A program made the translations under genes and the position numbers. DNA of 26,281 nt, from positions 1 through 26,281 of the IMG/VR virus record IMGVR_UViG_3300019776_000341. One strand, given 5' to 3'. Shown piece after piece: positions 1 through 8,000 of the stretch. The number at the start of each line of letters is the position of its first letter. Position 1 is the stretch's first letter. The notes under the pieces were generated by a model. That model saw only the letters and a program-made list of their open reading frames with translations, was not told the origin of the DNA and ran no database searches. This stretch comes from a virus.

Positions 1-960
1 ATATAAACTAGCTGTAGTACTACTATTACGAACAGTCCAAGTCACACCGTCTGGGCTGGTTAATACTGTTCCACTGTAACCTACTGCCACAAACTGAGAT
101 CCTGACCAAGTTATACCTAGCAAAGTATTAGTAGTACCACTATTACGAACAGTCCAAGCCACACTGTCTGGGCTGGTTAGTACTAAAGCAATTCCAACTG
201 CCACAAACTGTGATCCTGACCAGGCTATACCAAATAAACCATTAGTAGTACTACTATTACGAACAGTCCAAGTCACACCGTTTGGACTGGTTAGTACTGT
301 TCCACTGCTCCCTACTGCTACAAACTGAGATCCTGACCAAGTTATATCATTTAAATTATCATAAGTATTAATACCACTATTACGTAGGGTCCAAGTCACA
401 CCGTCTGGGCTGGTTAGTACTGTTACAGTGCTTCCTACTGCCACAAACTGGGTTCCTGACCAGGTTATAGCATATAAACTAGCTGTAGTACTACTATTAC
501 GAACAGTCCAAGTCACACCGTCTGGGCTGGTTAGTACTGTTCCACTGTTCCCTACTGCTACAAACTGAGATCCTGACCAGGTTATGCTTTGCAAACTAGC
601 TGTAGTACCACTATTACGTAGGGTCCAAGTCACACCGTCTGGGCTGGTTAATACTGTTCCACTGGCCCCTACTGCCACAAACTGGGTTCCTGACCAGGTT
701 ATATCATATAAAATATTAAATATATCAATAGAACCAGTATAACGTACGGTCCAAGCCACACCGTCTGGACTGGTTAAAATTGTATAGTTCTCTCCTACTG
801 CCACAAACTGTGATCCTGACCAGGTTATGCTCTTCAAACCAGCTGTAGTACCACTATTACGTAGGGTCCAAGTCACACCGTCTGGGCTGGTTAGTATTGC
901 TCCACTGTCCCCTACTGCCACAAACTGAGATCCTGACCAAGTTATATCTGATAAGATATA
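1..960 (-). repeat. Tandem coding repeats, about 117 bp period, 8 units
   Basis: The plus-strand marker CCTGACC recurs at 101, 215, 332, 455, 572, 689, 815 and 932. The spacings are 114, 117, 123, 117, 117, 126 and 117 bases, all multiples of three. Units are closely similar at the DNA level around the blocks TCACACCGTCTGGGCTGGTT and CTACTGCCACAAACTG. The array continues past base 1. Frame-preserving spacing shows that gain or loss of units would leave the protein open. Confidence 0.93.
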
Positions 961-1041
961 TCTGTAAAATCTGCTGCCCCAAGAAGTGCCCTCAGCTACA
1001 CCTGACGACATACCAAACAATAATCTAGTTATTTCATTCAT
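1..1041 (-). CDS. Tandem-repeat beta-propeller-like tail protein (partial, runs off left edge)
   Basis: The frame is open from ATG at 1041 to base 1 (347 codons, no stop), so the C-terminus lies outside the window. After about 30 N-terminal residues (MNEITRLLFGMSSG...) the protein consists of repeats of 38 to 42 residues. The repeat consensus is ITWSGSQFVAVG, then SGTVLTSPDGVTWT, then RNSGTTA. The SPDGVTWT segment resembles the Asp-box of sialidase/BNR and Ycf48-like propellers (S-x-D-x-G-x-T-W), shortened by one residue. Eight such units are visible plus part of a ninth. Each would form a propeller blade, so a surface-exposed receptor- or glycan-binding protein at the tail end is likely. It follows the fibre gene at 1048-1515 by six bases and lies in the same frame. 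The ribosome binding site is weak (TTGAGATTAT). Repeats and coding are certain; the function is inferred. Confidence 0.8.
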   Translation of the reverse strand, partial: MNEITRLLFGMSSGVAEGTSWGSRFYRYILSDITWSGSQFVAVGDSGAILTSPDGVTWTLRNSGTTAGLKSITWSGSQFVAVGENYTILTSPDGVAWTVRYTGSIDIFNILYDITWSGTQFVAVGASGTVLTSPDGVTWTLRNSGTTASLQSITWSGSQFVAVGNSGTVLTSPDGVTWTVRNSSTTASLYAITWSGTQFVAVGSTVTVLTSPDGVTWTLRNSGINTYDNLNDITWSGSQFVAVGSSGTVLTSPNGVTWTVRNSSTTNGLFGIAWSGSQFVAVGIALVLTSPDSVAWTVRNSGTTNTLLGITWSGSQFVAVGYSGTVLTSPDGVTWTVRNSSTTASLY

Positions 1042-1047
1042 ATAATC

Positions 1048-1515
1048 TCAACTATTGTAATTGGTTTGTGAGGAACCTTTCCAAGTAGTTCCGCCATCAT
1101 CAGTTAAAAATACAAACAAATGAACTTTACCAGTTGTTAGTATTGGAGCAATGTTTTGTGGCCATACTACACCTGAAAACCAAGTAATACTTCCTGCAGT
1201 ATGTGTGACTTCTAGTACAAAACTATAGGCTTTGCCTATTGGCACGTTACTAACAGTAAAAGTGCTGTTAGAATTGATAGTTTTAGTGAAAAAATTTCCA
1301 GTTGAACAATCAATATTTAGTGCTGAAACGGGTTTAATCTCTGATCTAACAGATCCAGTTACATCAACAATTCCACTGTATGTATCATTAATATTTATGT
1401 TTGTCAATTCGCTGTTGATATTAATGAAGTTTTGATCTATTTCAGCATTGGTTAGTGGACTGTTTTTAACAGTGGCACCAGTGCCAGCTGTTTCTCTGGT
1501 TATAATTGCTGCCAT
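1048..1515 (-). CDS. Phage tail fibre-like protein, 155 residues
   Basis: The N-terminus MAAIITRETAGTGATVKNSP followed by LTNAEIDQNFININSEL is the start commonly seen in phage fibre and fibre-adaptor proteins. The C-terminal half (FFTKTI, STFTVSNVP, AYSFVLEVTH, ITWFSGVVWP, LFVFLTDDGGTTWKGS) matches a small beta-sandwich module that recurs in phage tail-region proteins. The end contains TDDGGTTW, which fits the Asp-box pattern found in the repeats of the next gene. The start has AAGGA nine bases upstream. It ends with TGA, after which the same frame reads GAT TAT and then the ATG of the repeat protein. The exact role in the fibre is inferred. Confidence 0.75.
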   Translation of the reverse strand: MAAIITRETAGTGATVKNSPLTNAEIDQNFININSELTNININDTYSGIVDVTGSVRSEIKPVSALNIDCSTGNFFTKTINSNSTFTVSNVPIGKAYSFVLEVTHTAGSITWFSGVVWPQNIAPILTTGKVHLFVFLTDDGGTTWKGSSQTNYNS

Positions 1516-1538
1516 GTGTGTATTCCTTATTTAGCCAC

Positions 1539-1569
1539 AATCAATGGCAAAAATATTACATCATTGATT
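1539..1569 (-). other. Intergenic 8-bp hairpin
   Basis: AATCAATG (1539-1546) and CATTGATT (1562-1569) are perfect inverted repeats around a 15-base loop, between the fibre genes at 1048-1515 and 1571-2020. No U-run follows on the minus strand, so it is not a standard terminator. It may stabilise or process the messenger, or have no function. Confidence 0.35.
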
Positions 1570-1570
1570 A

Positions 1571-2020
1571 TTAAACTACTGCTGCCAGTGTTATGGTCCA
1601 TGTAATTATCATAGTATCCAATGCACCTTTATTAACAGTAGCAAACACTGTACGACATAGCATTGTTCCAGCACTGAGTGCATTAAAAATTCCTGCCTCT
1701 GTTAAGGCTGCAGTAGCTGTACCGGCTGGAAAAGTCGCTGTGTATGTTACACTTCCGGAACCAGTAGTAGTGCTGTTAATGGAAACTCTAGAAGTTTCAG
1801 CAACTAAAGCAGTTTGACTACTACCCACTACTGTAGTTCCTGTACCAACTGCCATGTGTGACATAACACCTGCAGAAGTGCCAGTCATGCGACTAACAAT
1901 GTGATTTAATCCACCAGCAACTACCAAGTTATTAACCGTTCTATGATCTTTTAATAGCCCAGAACGATCAAATATTTGTATATCTAGTTTTCCAGTTAAT
2001 TTTAATTTTTCGTCTAACAT
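1571..2020 (-). CDS. Phage tail fibre/structural protein, 149 residues
   Basis: The chain contains NLVVAGGLNHIVSRMTG, then SHMAVGTGTT, QTALVAETSRV, LTEAGIFNA, MLCRTVF and a final MIITWTITL. I recognise this order as that of a widespread family of phage tail-region proteins that contribute to fibres or the distal tail; its biochemical role is not established. The ORF begins MLDEKLKLTG with AGAAGGG seven bases upstream and ends in tandem stops (TAA TAA). It follows the unknown gene at 2035-2556 by 14 bases and probably belongs to the transcript started at the promoter near 2985. Confidence 0.7.
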   Translation of the reverse strand: MLDEKLKLTGKLDIQIFDRSGLLKDHRTVNNLVVAGGLNHIVSRMTGTSAGVMSHMAVGTGTTVVGSSQTALVAETSRVSINSTTTGSGSVTYTATFPAGTATAALTEAGIFNALSAGTMLCRTVFATVNKGALDTMIITWTITLAAVV

Positions 2021-2034
2021 AATAACCCTTCTGG

Positions 2035-2556
2035 TTATGAGAGTTGTCTTGATGTTCCCACATAGTCACTGGAAAAGTAACCAGCTCCGTCTACATAGTT
2101 TTGATTTAGCAGAGTACCAACACTGATCAACTGCAAGTATTCAATATTACTGGTAATTAAACTTTTTGTTAGTATATCACCAAAATTTAAAACTTCTATG
2201 GGTATTCTATTAAACTCAGTTACTACAGCAACTGTTTCTAACAGTTCTACTGTATCGGACTGCTGTTTTGATACAGTTAAATTTGGTGAGTCTGTTACAG
2301 CTAAGTCGTCAGCAAATAGTTTTGTAACTATATTGAAAAATCCTGCCAATACAACCAGCTTTGTTTTATCGTATAGACTTGCACTGTTTAAAACTGTTTT
2401 TAAATTATAACTATAGTTACTAATAGCTGTTTTATTTTGTAATTCAATGTTATCTAACTTTATTTTTGAATTGTAGCTGTAGGCGGCCAGAGTGCGTGTA
2501 GCAACTGCTACTGTGGCTACAGTTTTAGCTATGAGTGCTGATATGGATATAGACAT
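2035..2556 (-). CDS. Unknown phage tail-region protein, 173 residues
   Basis: I do not recognise this protein with certainty. The N-terminal 25 residues are rich in Ala, Val and Ile (ISALIAKTVATVAVATRTLA) without a clear signal cleavage site. The middle has alternating hydrophobic and polar stretches around DDLAVTDSPNLTVSKQQSD, reminiscent of the loosely repeated sDsl.vtD segments of phage fibre-associated proteins. The C-terminus is Tyr- and Ser-rich. Its start overlaps the stop of the BppU-like gene by one base (TAATG), so the two are translationally coupled, which places it in the same receptor-binding cassette. A structural or fibre-linking role is inferred from position only. Confidence 0.6.
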   Translation of the reverse strand: MSISISALIAKTVATVAVATRTLAAYSYNSKIKLDNIELQNKTAISNYSYNLKTVLNSASLYDKTKLVVLAGFFNIVTKLFADDLAVTDSPNLTVSKQQSDTVELLETVAVVTEFNRIPIEVLNFGDILTKSLITSNIEYLQLISVGTLLNQNYVDGAGYFSSDYVGTSRQLS

Positions 2557-2915
2557 TATGTCCCCACTATGTCTGCAATGTTCTCGCGTATGACCAGTGT
2601 TAAGGTTTCATAAATTGTTTCTCTACTATTGGTACTGGCATCATAAATCTCAATCTCTGCTGTATAGGTACCTGCTGGACGATTTAAGTTGCCAGGTTCC
2701 CAAATTACATAGGCAATGCCGTTTTGACGATCCAATGGATTAACGTCTAGACTACATGATCTAGTAAAACTTACACCTGTTCCAGCAGCTGGTTTAACGT
2801 GCAGACTCACCAGTTTGCCTGTTAAGTTTTTTGGCTGATTGGTAGTCTCGTCGGTCAACGTCAATTTGATTTGAGGCAGTGTGTCATTTTGCACAAAGTA
2901 TAGAGTGGTTGCCAT
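2556..2915 (-). CDS. BppU-like N-terminal domain protein (baseplate/tail), 119 residues
   Basis: The sequence follows the N-terminal domain of phage baseplate upper protein BppU: MATTLYFVQNDTLPQIKLTL, then a linker, NLTGKLVSLHVKP, a central turn, NGIAYVIWEPG and PAGTYTAEIEIYD, closing in a beta-strand LTLVIREN. That domain is an immunoglobulin-like fold anchoring receptor-binding proteins to the tail. Here it stands alone with no long C-terminal helix or head. The ATG at 2915 has CCAGGAG seven bases upstream. It is the first gene after the promoter at 2972-3000 and is coupled to the next gene by a one-base overlap. The domain call is good; location in the virion is inferred. Confidence 0.7.
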   Translation of the reverse strand: MATTLYFVQNDTLPQIKLTLTDETTNQPKNLTGKLVSLHVKPAAGTGVSFTRSCSLDVNPLDRQNGIAYVIWEPGNLNRPAGTYTAEIEIYDASTNSRETIYETLTLVIRENIADIVGT

Positions 2916-2933
2916 GGTTTCTCCTGGTTGGAT

Positions 2934-2958
2934 ACACCAATATTTTTTGTAATGGTGT
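2934..2958 (-). other. Small hairpin in the leader of the fibre cassette
   Basis: ACACCA (2934-2939) pairs with TGGTGT (2953-2958) around a 13-base AU-rich loop, between the predicted transcription start near 2965 and the Shine-Dalgarno sequence of the BppU-like gene. It leaves the ribosome binding site free. A role is not evident. Confidence 0.3.
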
Positions 2959-2971
2959 TTTATTTGACCTT

Positions 2972-3000
2972 ATTATACCACAAGGGCAGTTTAGGGTCAA
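2972..3000 (-). promoter_or_regulatory. Sigma70-type promoter P3 for the distal fibre cassette
   Basis: Read on the minus strand, TTGACC (3000-2995) is followed by a 17-base spacer and TATAAT (2977-2972), with TGG just before the -10, giving an extended -10. The spacer CTAAACTGCCCTTGTGG carries TGCC at the same position as the spacers of the two other promoters in the window. It lies in a 155-base gap (2916-3070) and points at the BppU-like gene about 50 bases downstream of the predicted start. No strong terminator was seen before it. Confidence 0.8.
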
Positions 3001-3070
3001 ACTCAAAAAATGTTTTGGTAATGTTACCGCTATTAGTCAGTGTATTAGTAACCACGTACAGTTTACTAGT

Positions 3071-3427
3071 TTAATGTCTTATATTAACATTAACTGGATC
3101 AAGTGCAAAATGAACTGTATCAGGCACTACACCAATTTGTGCCTTTTGATAGTTGATTTGTTCAGTATGGTATGTCAAGAGTTGATTTAAAAACTTCTGT
3201 CCACCGTGAACTTGGAACGCCCAGTCCAAGACCTGCTCTCTAGACAACTCATTGATTGGTACAAAGTTTTCAATATTGTCTGTATCCAGCAGTGATTCTC
3301 CAGCAGCACAACTGGTAATCCCATCCTCTTCATACTCTATGCCCCAGCGTACGCGAGCTACCACATTTTGTAAATTTTTTAGTGTGGGTAGAACTCCTAC
3401 CTCATATAGTTTATAGCTTATATTCAT
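3071..3427 (-). CDS. Small tail-region protein of a cyanophage-type family, 118 residues
   Basis: The layout MNISYKLYEVGVLPTLKNLQ, NVVARVRWGIEYEEDG, FVPINELSREQVLDWAFQ and a C-terminal helix rich in Gln and Glu resembles a family of small proteins near fibre genes of cyanophages and other aquatic phages. In those the pattern is also a beta-rich start, then VPYEQLTEEQVIGW, then a helical tail. The function of that family is not known to me; fibre assembly is a guess from its place. The start overlaps the stop of the preceding gene (ATGA at 3424-3427). It is the last gene before promoter P3. Confidence 0.6.
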   Translation of the reverse strand: MNISYKLYEVGVLPTLKNLQNVVARVRWGIEYEEDGITSCAAGESLLDTDNIENFVPINELSREQVLDWAFQVHGGQKFLNQLLTYHTEQINYQKAQIGVVPDTVHFALDPVNVNIRH

Positions 3428-3891
3428 GGATTTTCTGCTCCTAAAAGTTGATTTAAAGAAATGGTACCAGAACTGGGAACACCTGTATTTATATTTACCG
3501 ACGATGTAATCCTATAAAGATTATACCATCTATATACACGGTTAACTTCGGTATCGGTAATGCTTGTTACAAGTGTGCCTCTGTAGTATGTAATATTGCC
3601 AATAGTTACAGAAGTTGTGGCTTCTCCTGAAGACGAGTACCACACCCGTGTACCATTCCACCAAGCTTCGCCATACCCAAGTGTAGATGATCCAATTATA
3701 TCTTCTGTTTGCCAGTAGTATAGTGGGGGACTTGCATCACTGTAGTAGTATCCACTAGCTGGTTCTCGCACGTTAGATCTAGTTGATGGCACATAAAGTC
3801 CTCCTCGGTAATACTCGCTCATCGAGATGGGGTTGATCCCGCCCAGTTGGGCCTGAACGTGTGAAAGATTGCGTTGAGTAACTGTTCCCAT
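3424..3891 (-). CDS. Tail fibre-associated protein, 155 residues
   Basis: The N-terminus contains INPISMSEYYRGGLYVP and the C-terminus contains VPSSGTISLNQLLGA. Both are versions of the short ISLxEYYRGG / ISLNDLxGA module found at the ends of many phage fibre and structural proteins. Between them lies a Tyr- and Trp-rich region (YYYSDASPPLYYWQ, AWWNGTRVWY, VYRWYNLYRI) typical of exposed beta-structure that binds sugars. The start codon overlaps the stop of the S74 fibre gene (TAATG), with GGAGAAG just upstream, so the two are probably made together. The specific function is unknown. Confidence 0.6.
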   Translation of the reverse strand: MGTVTQRNLSHVQAQLGGINPISMSEYYRGGLYVPSTRSNVREPASGYYYSDASPPLYYWQTEDIIGSSTLGYGEAWWNGTRVWYSSSGEATTSVTIGNITYYRGTLVTSITDTEVNRVYRWYNLYRITSSVNINTGVPSSGTISLNQLLGAENP

Positions 3892-5057
3892 TACTTCTCC
3901 AACTCATGTTTCAGTGCACGTATTTCATCGCGCAGGCTCATGACCTCTTTGGCCAGTGCCACGCACGCAGCAAGGGCGGCATTACCATAGGAGACCGACA
4001 GCATGCCACTGTCGTCTTCCTTTACTGCCTCTGGCATTACTTCGCGAAGGCTCTGAGCACTTACACCAACCTGGATAGCTCCAGTATCAGTACGATTATA
4101 GACTCCGTGCTTGACTGTTGCAAAACGGGTCAAGAAGTCGTGCGGTAGTGGTTGCCAGTTGGTCTTCAACCTTTCGTCGGAGTAGGCGGTAACATTGCCT
4201 ATTGCTGTAAAATTTCCACCACAAGTAGCATCATTATTGCTAAGATCAATTGTGAGTGGCCACTGGCCATTTACTTGTGTCCATGTAGTGGTATCAGTGC
4301 CGCCTCTTAATACATAAAAAAGATTTGAATTACAGAGGAGCATTGCGCTCATGTTATCTGTATCTCTAAAATATAGTGTGGGACTTGAATTTCGTATAAC
4401 TGGACTATCTGTAAAAGTCTTTACTCCTCCTACATCCTGAGAACCGGTATTATAGACTCCGTTTGTTACTGTGGCGGCATTACCAGTAATATTGATGCCC
4501 CAAGTACCAGACGCTCCAGTACCTGTTGTAGACGGAGCACCTACTGAGTTATAACTTACTGTAACGGCACTACCACCATTAAAAGTACCACCACTTGCAA
4601 CACCACTACCACCATTGTTAAAGGTTAGTGAGTTGTTTAGGTTGATGCTAATAGCGGCAGTACCATCAAAGGCTACACCGTTTATATTTCTGGCAGTCTC
4701 CAACTTTGTAGCACTACCAGAGTTACCAGAAATGGCCCCAGTTATTTTGCTGCCAGCGAGAGCGGAGATCCAGCCAGGGTTGCTGTACGATCCAGTAGTA
4801 TATACGCCATTTGTTACTGTTGCTGAGTTACCACTTATACTTATAGTATAAGTGGTAGCTAAATCATTCCATGCAGTACCATTGTACTTTTCCCACTTTG
4901 TACCCACACTGTTCCATCGTATGGAGTTGGTGGGTACATTGGTGGCTGTTGTAGTAGCAGGGTCCAAACCCAGTGCAATATCGTTAAAACGACCCGACAT
5001 TTGAGACACGAAGTTTGAATACGTACTTGTTAAGGTTGGCAATTGATGGTCGGCCAT
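3891..5057 (-). CDS. Tail fibre/spike with C-terminal S74 intramolecular chaperone, 388 residues
   Basis: The N-terminal third is short and Thr/Ser-rich. The middle is an irregular beta-repeat region with two similar segments (GNSATVTNGVYTTGS and GNAATVTNGVYNTGS), typical of trimeric fibres. The last 97 residues start with YSDERLKTN, the conserved Ser-Lys motif of peptidase S74 (Ser near residue 293). They continue with VGVSAQSLREVMPEAV and end in a coiled coil, MSLRDEIRALKHELEK. In the known family this domain helps trimer folding and then cuts itself off before the motif serine. The gene begins three bases after the tail tip gene and is coupled to the next small gene. Target receptor not predictable. 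Confidence 0.88.
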   Translation of the reverse strand: MADHQLPTLTSTYSNFVSQMSGRFNDIALGLDPATTTATNVPTNSIRWNSVGTKWEKYNGTAWNDLATTYTISISGNSATVTNGVYTTGSYSNPGWISALAGSKITGAISGNSGSATKLETARNINGVAFDGTAAISINLNNSLTFNNGGSGVASGGTFNGGSAVTVSYNSVGAPSTTGTGASGTWGINITGNAATVTNGVYNTGSQDVGGVKTFTDSPVIRNSSPTLYFRDTDNMSAMLLCNSNLFYVLRGGTDTTTWTQVNGQWPLTIDLSNNDATCGGNFTAIGNVTAYSDERLKTNWQPLPHDFLTRFATVKHGVYNRTDTGAIQVGVSAQSLREVMPEAVKEDDSGMLSVSYGNAALAACVALAKEVMSLRDEIRALKHELEK

Positions 5058-5059
5058 TG

Positions 5060-8000
5060 TTAATATCCTTTAATAGACCAAGAAACATCTGAAGATGCAC
5101 GAGTTCCAGAATTGTTGTATAAGTAGATTCTGAAAGATTGTGGATAGAATGACATACTTCCAGAAGTATTGCCCACAGTCATGGCTACATTGAACGTGTT
5201 GGTTGTATAACTTGTTATGGTATATACTCCGCTCAAGCCAAGTCCGGAACCCACAAACAGTTTTATTTTTTGACCTGTAATAAACCCATGATTTGCAAAT
5301 GTCACAGTGCACACATTGGAAACAACACTGTAAGTTCCTGTTTGAAACACATCTTTGAAGTCATATACTGCATACAGAGGAGTAGCTGCAGCACCTGCCG
5401 GTGACAGCGTTATACTCTGAATATCAATAAACTCTTTGTTAAAGTTTACCACAGTTCCCAAGGTGTCTGCCGCACTAACAGCATTGTATCCTGCATCATC
5501 TTTTAATTTTGCGTCCAAGCTCACTTTTAGGTTGGTTATGGCGTACAGGGTTGTATTGCCTGTTCCAGACACGCTCACTCGTACTTTTACATATCTAAAG
5601 GTACTTGCAAAGATCTGACTTACACCAACAAAGTCTGTATAGGTTGCGTTATTGAGAGACACACTAATAGTGTTGGTTACTACAGGTGTTCCTGATATGG
5701 TTGTACCTTGATAAGTAAGTGTAACTCTACTAGATGCCAGCGGCTGGCCGAAATCAAACATTTGTTCGTAGTAACCACTTGATTCAGATGGTTGAATAAA
5801 TATAGGATACCCTGCACTTACTTGACTTTGCGGACTAGTCCAACCTCTAGTTGTAAAATGCTGTTCATAGGTTTCAACAGTATTTACTGGCAATACTAAC
5901 TGTGAAGTTCCGTCAAAAGCTGAATTAACTTTTGTACCTGAAAAGTCACTAACACGTTCTCCATTAAATACAAAGTCTGGCGGCTCACTCACTGTTGCAA
6001 TTGTAGATACTGGGGTACTCTCAGCACCCTCTGTATCTACGCAAGCCAACCAGTAAGTAAAAGTACCACCTGTAATTTCACTGATACTGGTAAACTCACC
6101 TTTCTTTTCTCCCAACACTGTTGCAGTATTCCAAGTACTTCCTCTTTTTATCAGTATGTGGTCTATTGGCAGAGAGGTTCTACTAGGTAGTGTCCAATAC
6201 AACATTACATTGTTATCAATCACTTGAGATTTTACACCCTGTGGAGAGTTTGGAACAAATCTGGTTACAGAACCAATATAACCACTTGATTTTTTACCCA
6301 GTATGTCTACTGTTTTAACGGTAAAAGATCTGTCTCCTATCCAGTCTGCTGGTATAATAATAGAGTTGCTATTGGTGGTTTTTAGTATGTTGCCGTCTGT
6401 TGGATGGTAGTAAGCTATTTCGTAATATGAAACCACGAACTCTGAATTATCAACAGTGTTCCAGCTCAAAAGGACTGTGGCATTGGTTAGCGATGTATCA
6501 GCAAACTCATGATTCAATTGTGTAATATTTGGAACACTTTGAATATTGTATTGAACTGAAGAGGACGTTGTACCATAATTGTTGGAACTATCTACTGCTC
6601 TTATATAATACGTGGTTGCAGTGAGCGGTGTAGCAATGTTTGTTTTTGTTGAATCACCAAAAAATACTCTAAAAGTATCATTAGATCCCCAGTTGGAGTC
6701 TTGTGTTCGCACTTCATAAGTATAAGTATCCGGTTCAGGATTATCGTTCCAAGCTAACAGCAGCTGTCCGCTGGCCTTGTTTGAGGTTACAGTAAATCCA
6801 GTAACAATACCTGGAGGGGTTATTTTTCCTACTACAGTATGATTGCTGTAGGAAGACCAAGGCCCTGCGATACCATCTTTGGAAACATAACGCATTCTAA
6901 TCTTGTATGTTTCACCCTCTGTTACATCTGGTATATTAGCCGAACCTTTTTGGAATGGTACTATAACAGAGTTACTATTGAGATTGGTGGTTTGTGACTG
7001 CAGGTCGTACTGTACTTGTACTGCTTCGGTATTTTGTGGTAAATTGGATTGATTTATGTAGGAAACATTGATCTTATACTTAAATACACCCCTACTCACT
7101 CGCTCCATTACCGACTCGTCGCTCACAAATCCTGTGATTTGTGGAGCTTTGGTTCCAAACGACTGAATTTGCAGTGTGGGCGGCAGTGTGATCTGAGATT
7201 CAAAAACTGTGGCTTCACTGAGTGTCTGATAGTCGGTAAATATGTTGTAACTGCCAGTAACAACACCATAATCTACCAATGTAATTCTTGCATTGTTATT
7301 TGTTGTTGGCTCTATTTTTAATACCAACAAGTCTTGTGACTCTTGGTTTAGTGAACCAAATAAGAACAAGTCGCCTACGTCTGCTTCTGTGGTAGTCACA
7401 GAACTGGTTAAGGTTATTGTGTTGTAGTAGCCGTCCTCAATTTTTGGTACCACAGTTCTGGTAACAGAACCGCCTGTTTTGCTGCGAAATCGGACAGTAT
7501 AGTTGGTGTTAGCAACCATGGCCAATTCTTCGTCTAATACCAAAACTGTGTCAGACGTTCTGGCCTTGATGCGACCAGACCCCAATCCCCACATTGGAAC
7601 ATCATGCATTACTTTTACACGATCACCGCGATTACACACCAAGTATTCTATGTCACAGTTGAGAGTGTACACTTCTGGACGTAGCTTTATCTGCGCCATG
7701 TGCCAACGAGCATGGTCGATTACCAGGGACTTTTTGGTAACTCCTGGCAACACGATGCTCTCAAATAGACTGGAATTTACACTATTCTTGCCAGTATCAT
7801 AAACAATGATTTCTGATTCTTGATAGTCACGGTCCTGATCATAGTAGGTAACCCTCAACCCATCTGGTCTCTTTGGCAACGCTTTTACGCCTTCAAAGCC
7901 CCAGCTGTTGTGTGGTGTAAAGTGTTGGACTACTGTGGACTTTACTTCGTCTATTACAACACTCCATTTGCCATTTACAAGTGCAGGGCTGGCCCTGCCG

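Noticed and set aside
1-960. Tandem repeats considered as a CRISPR array
   Set aside because: Units are translated, have variable frame-preserving lengths, and there is no split into constant repeats and unique spacers.
1-2020. Diversity-generating retroelement target region
   Set aside because: No reverse transcriptase or template repeat in the window, and differences between repeat units are not adenine-biased in any way I could see.
2978-3070. Terminator between the small tail gene and promoter P3
   Set aside because: Only a short GGTA/TACC stem precedes a U-run; too weak to call.
5070-5312. 80-residue minus-strand frame inside the end of the tail tip gene
   Set aside because: Overlaps the tip coding sequence completely in another frame and is Cys-rich without a domain pattern.
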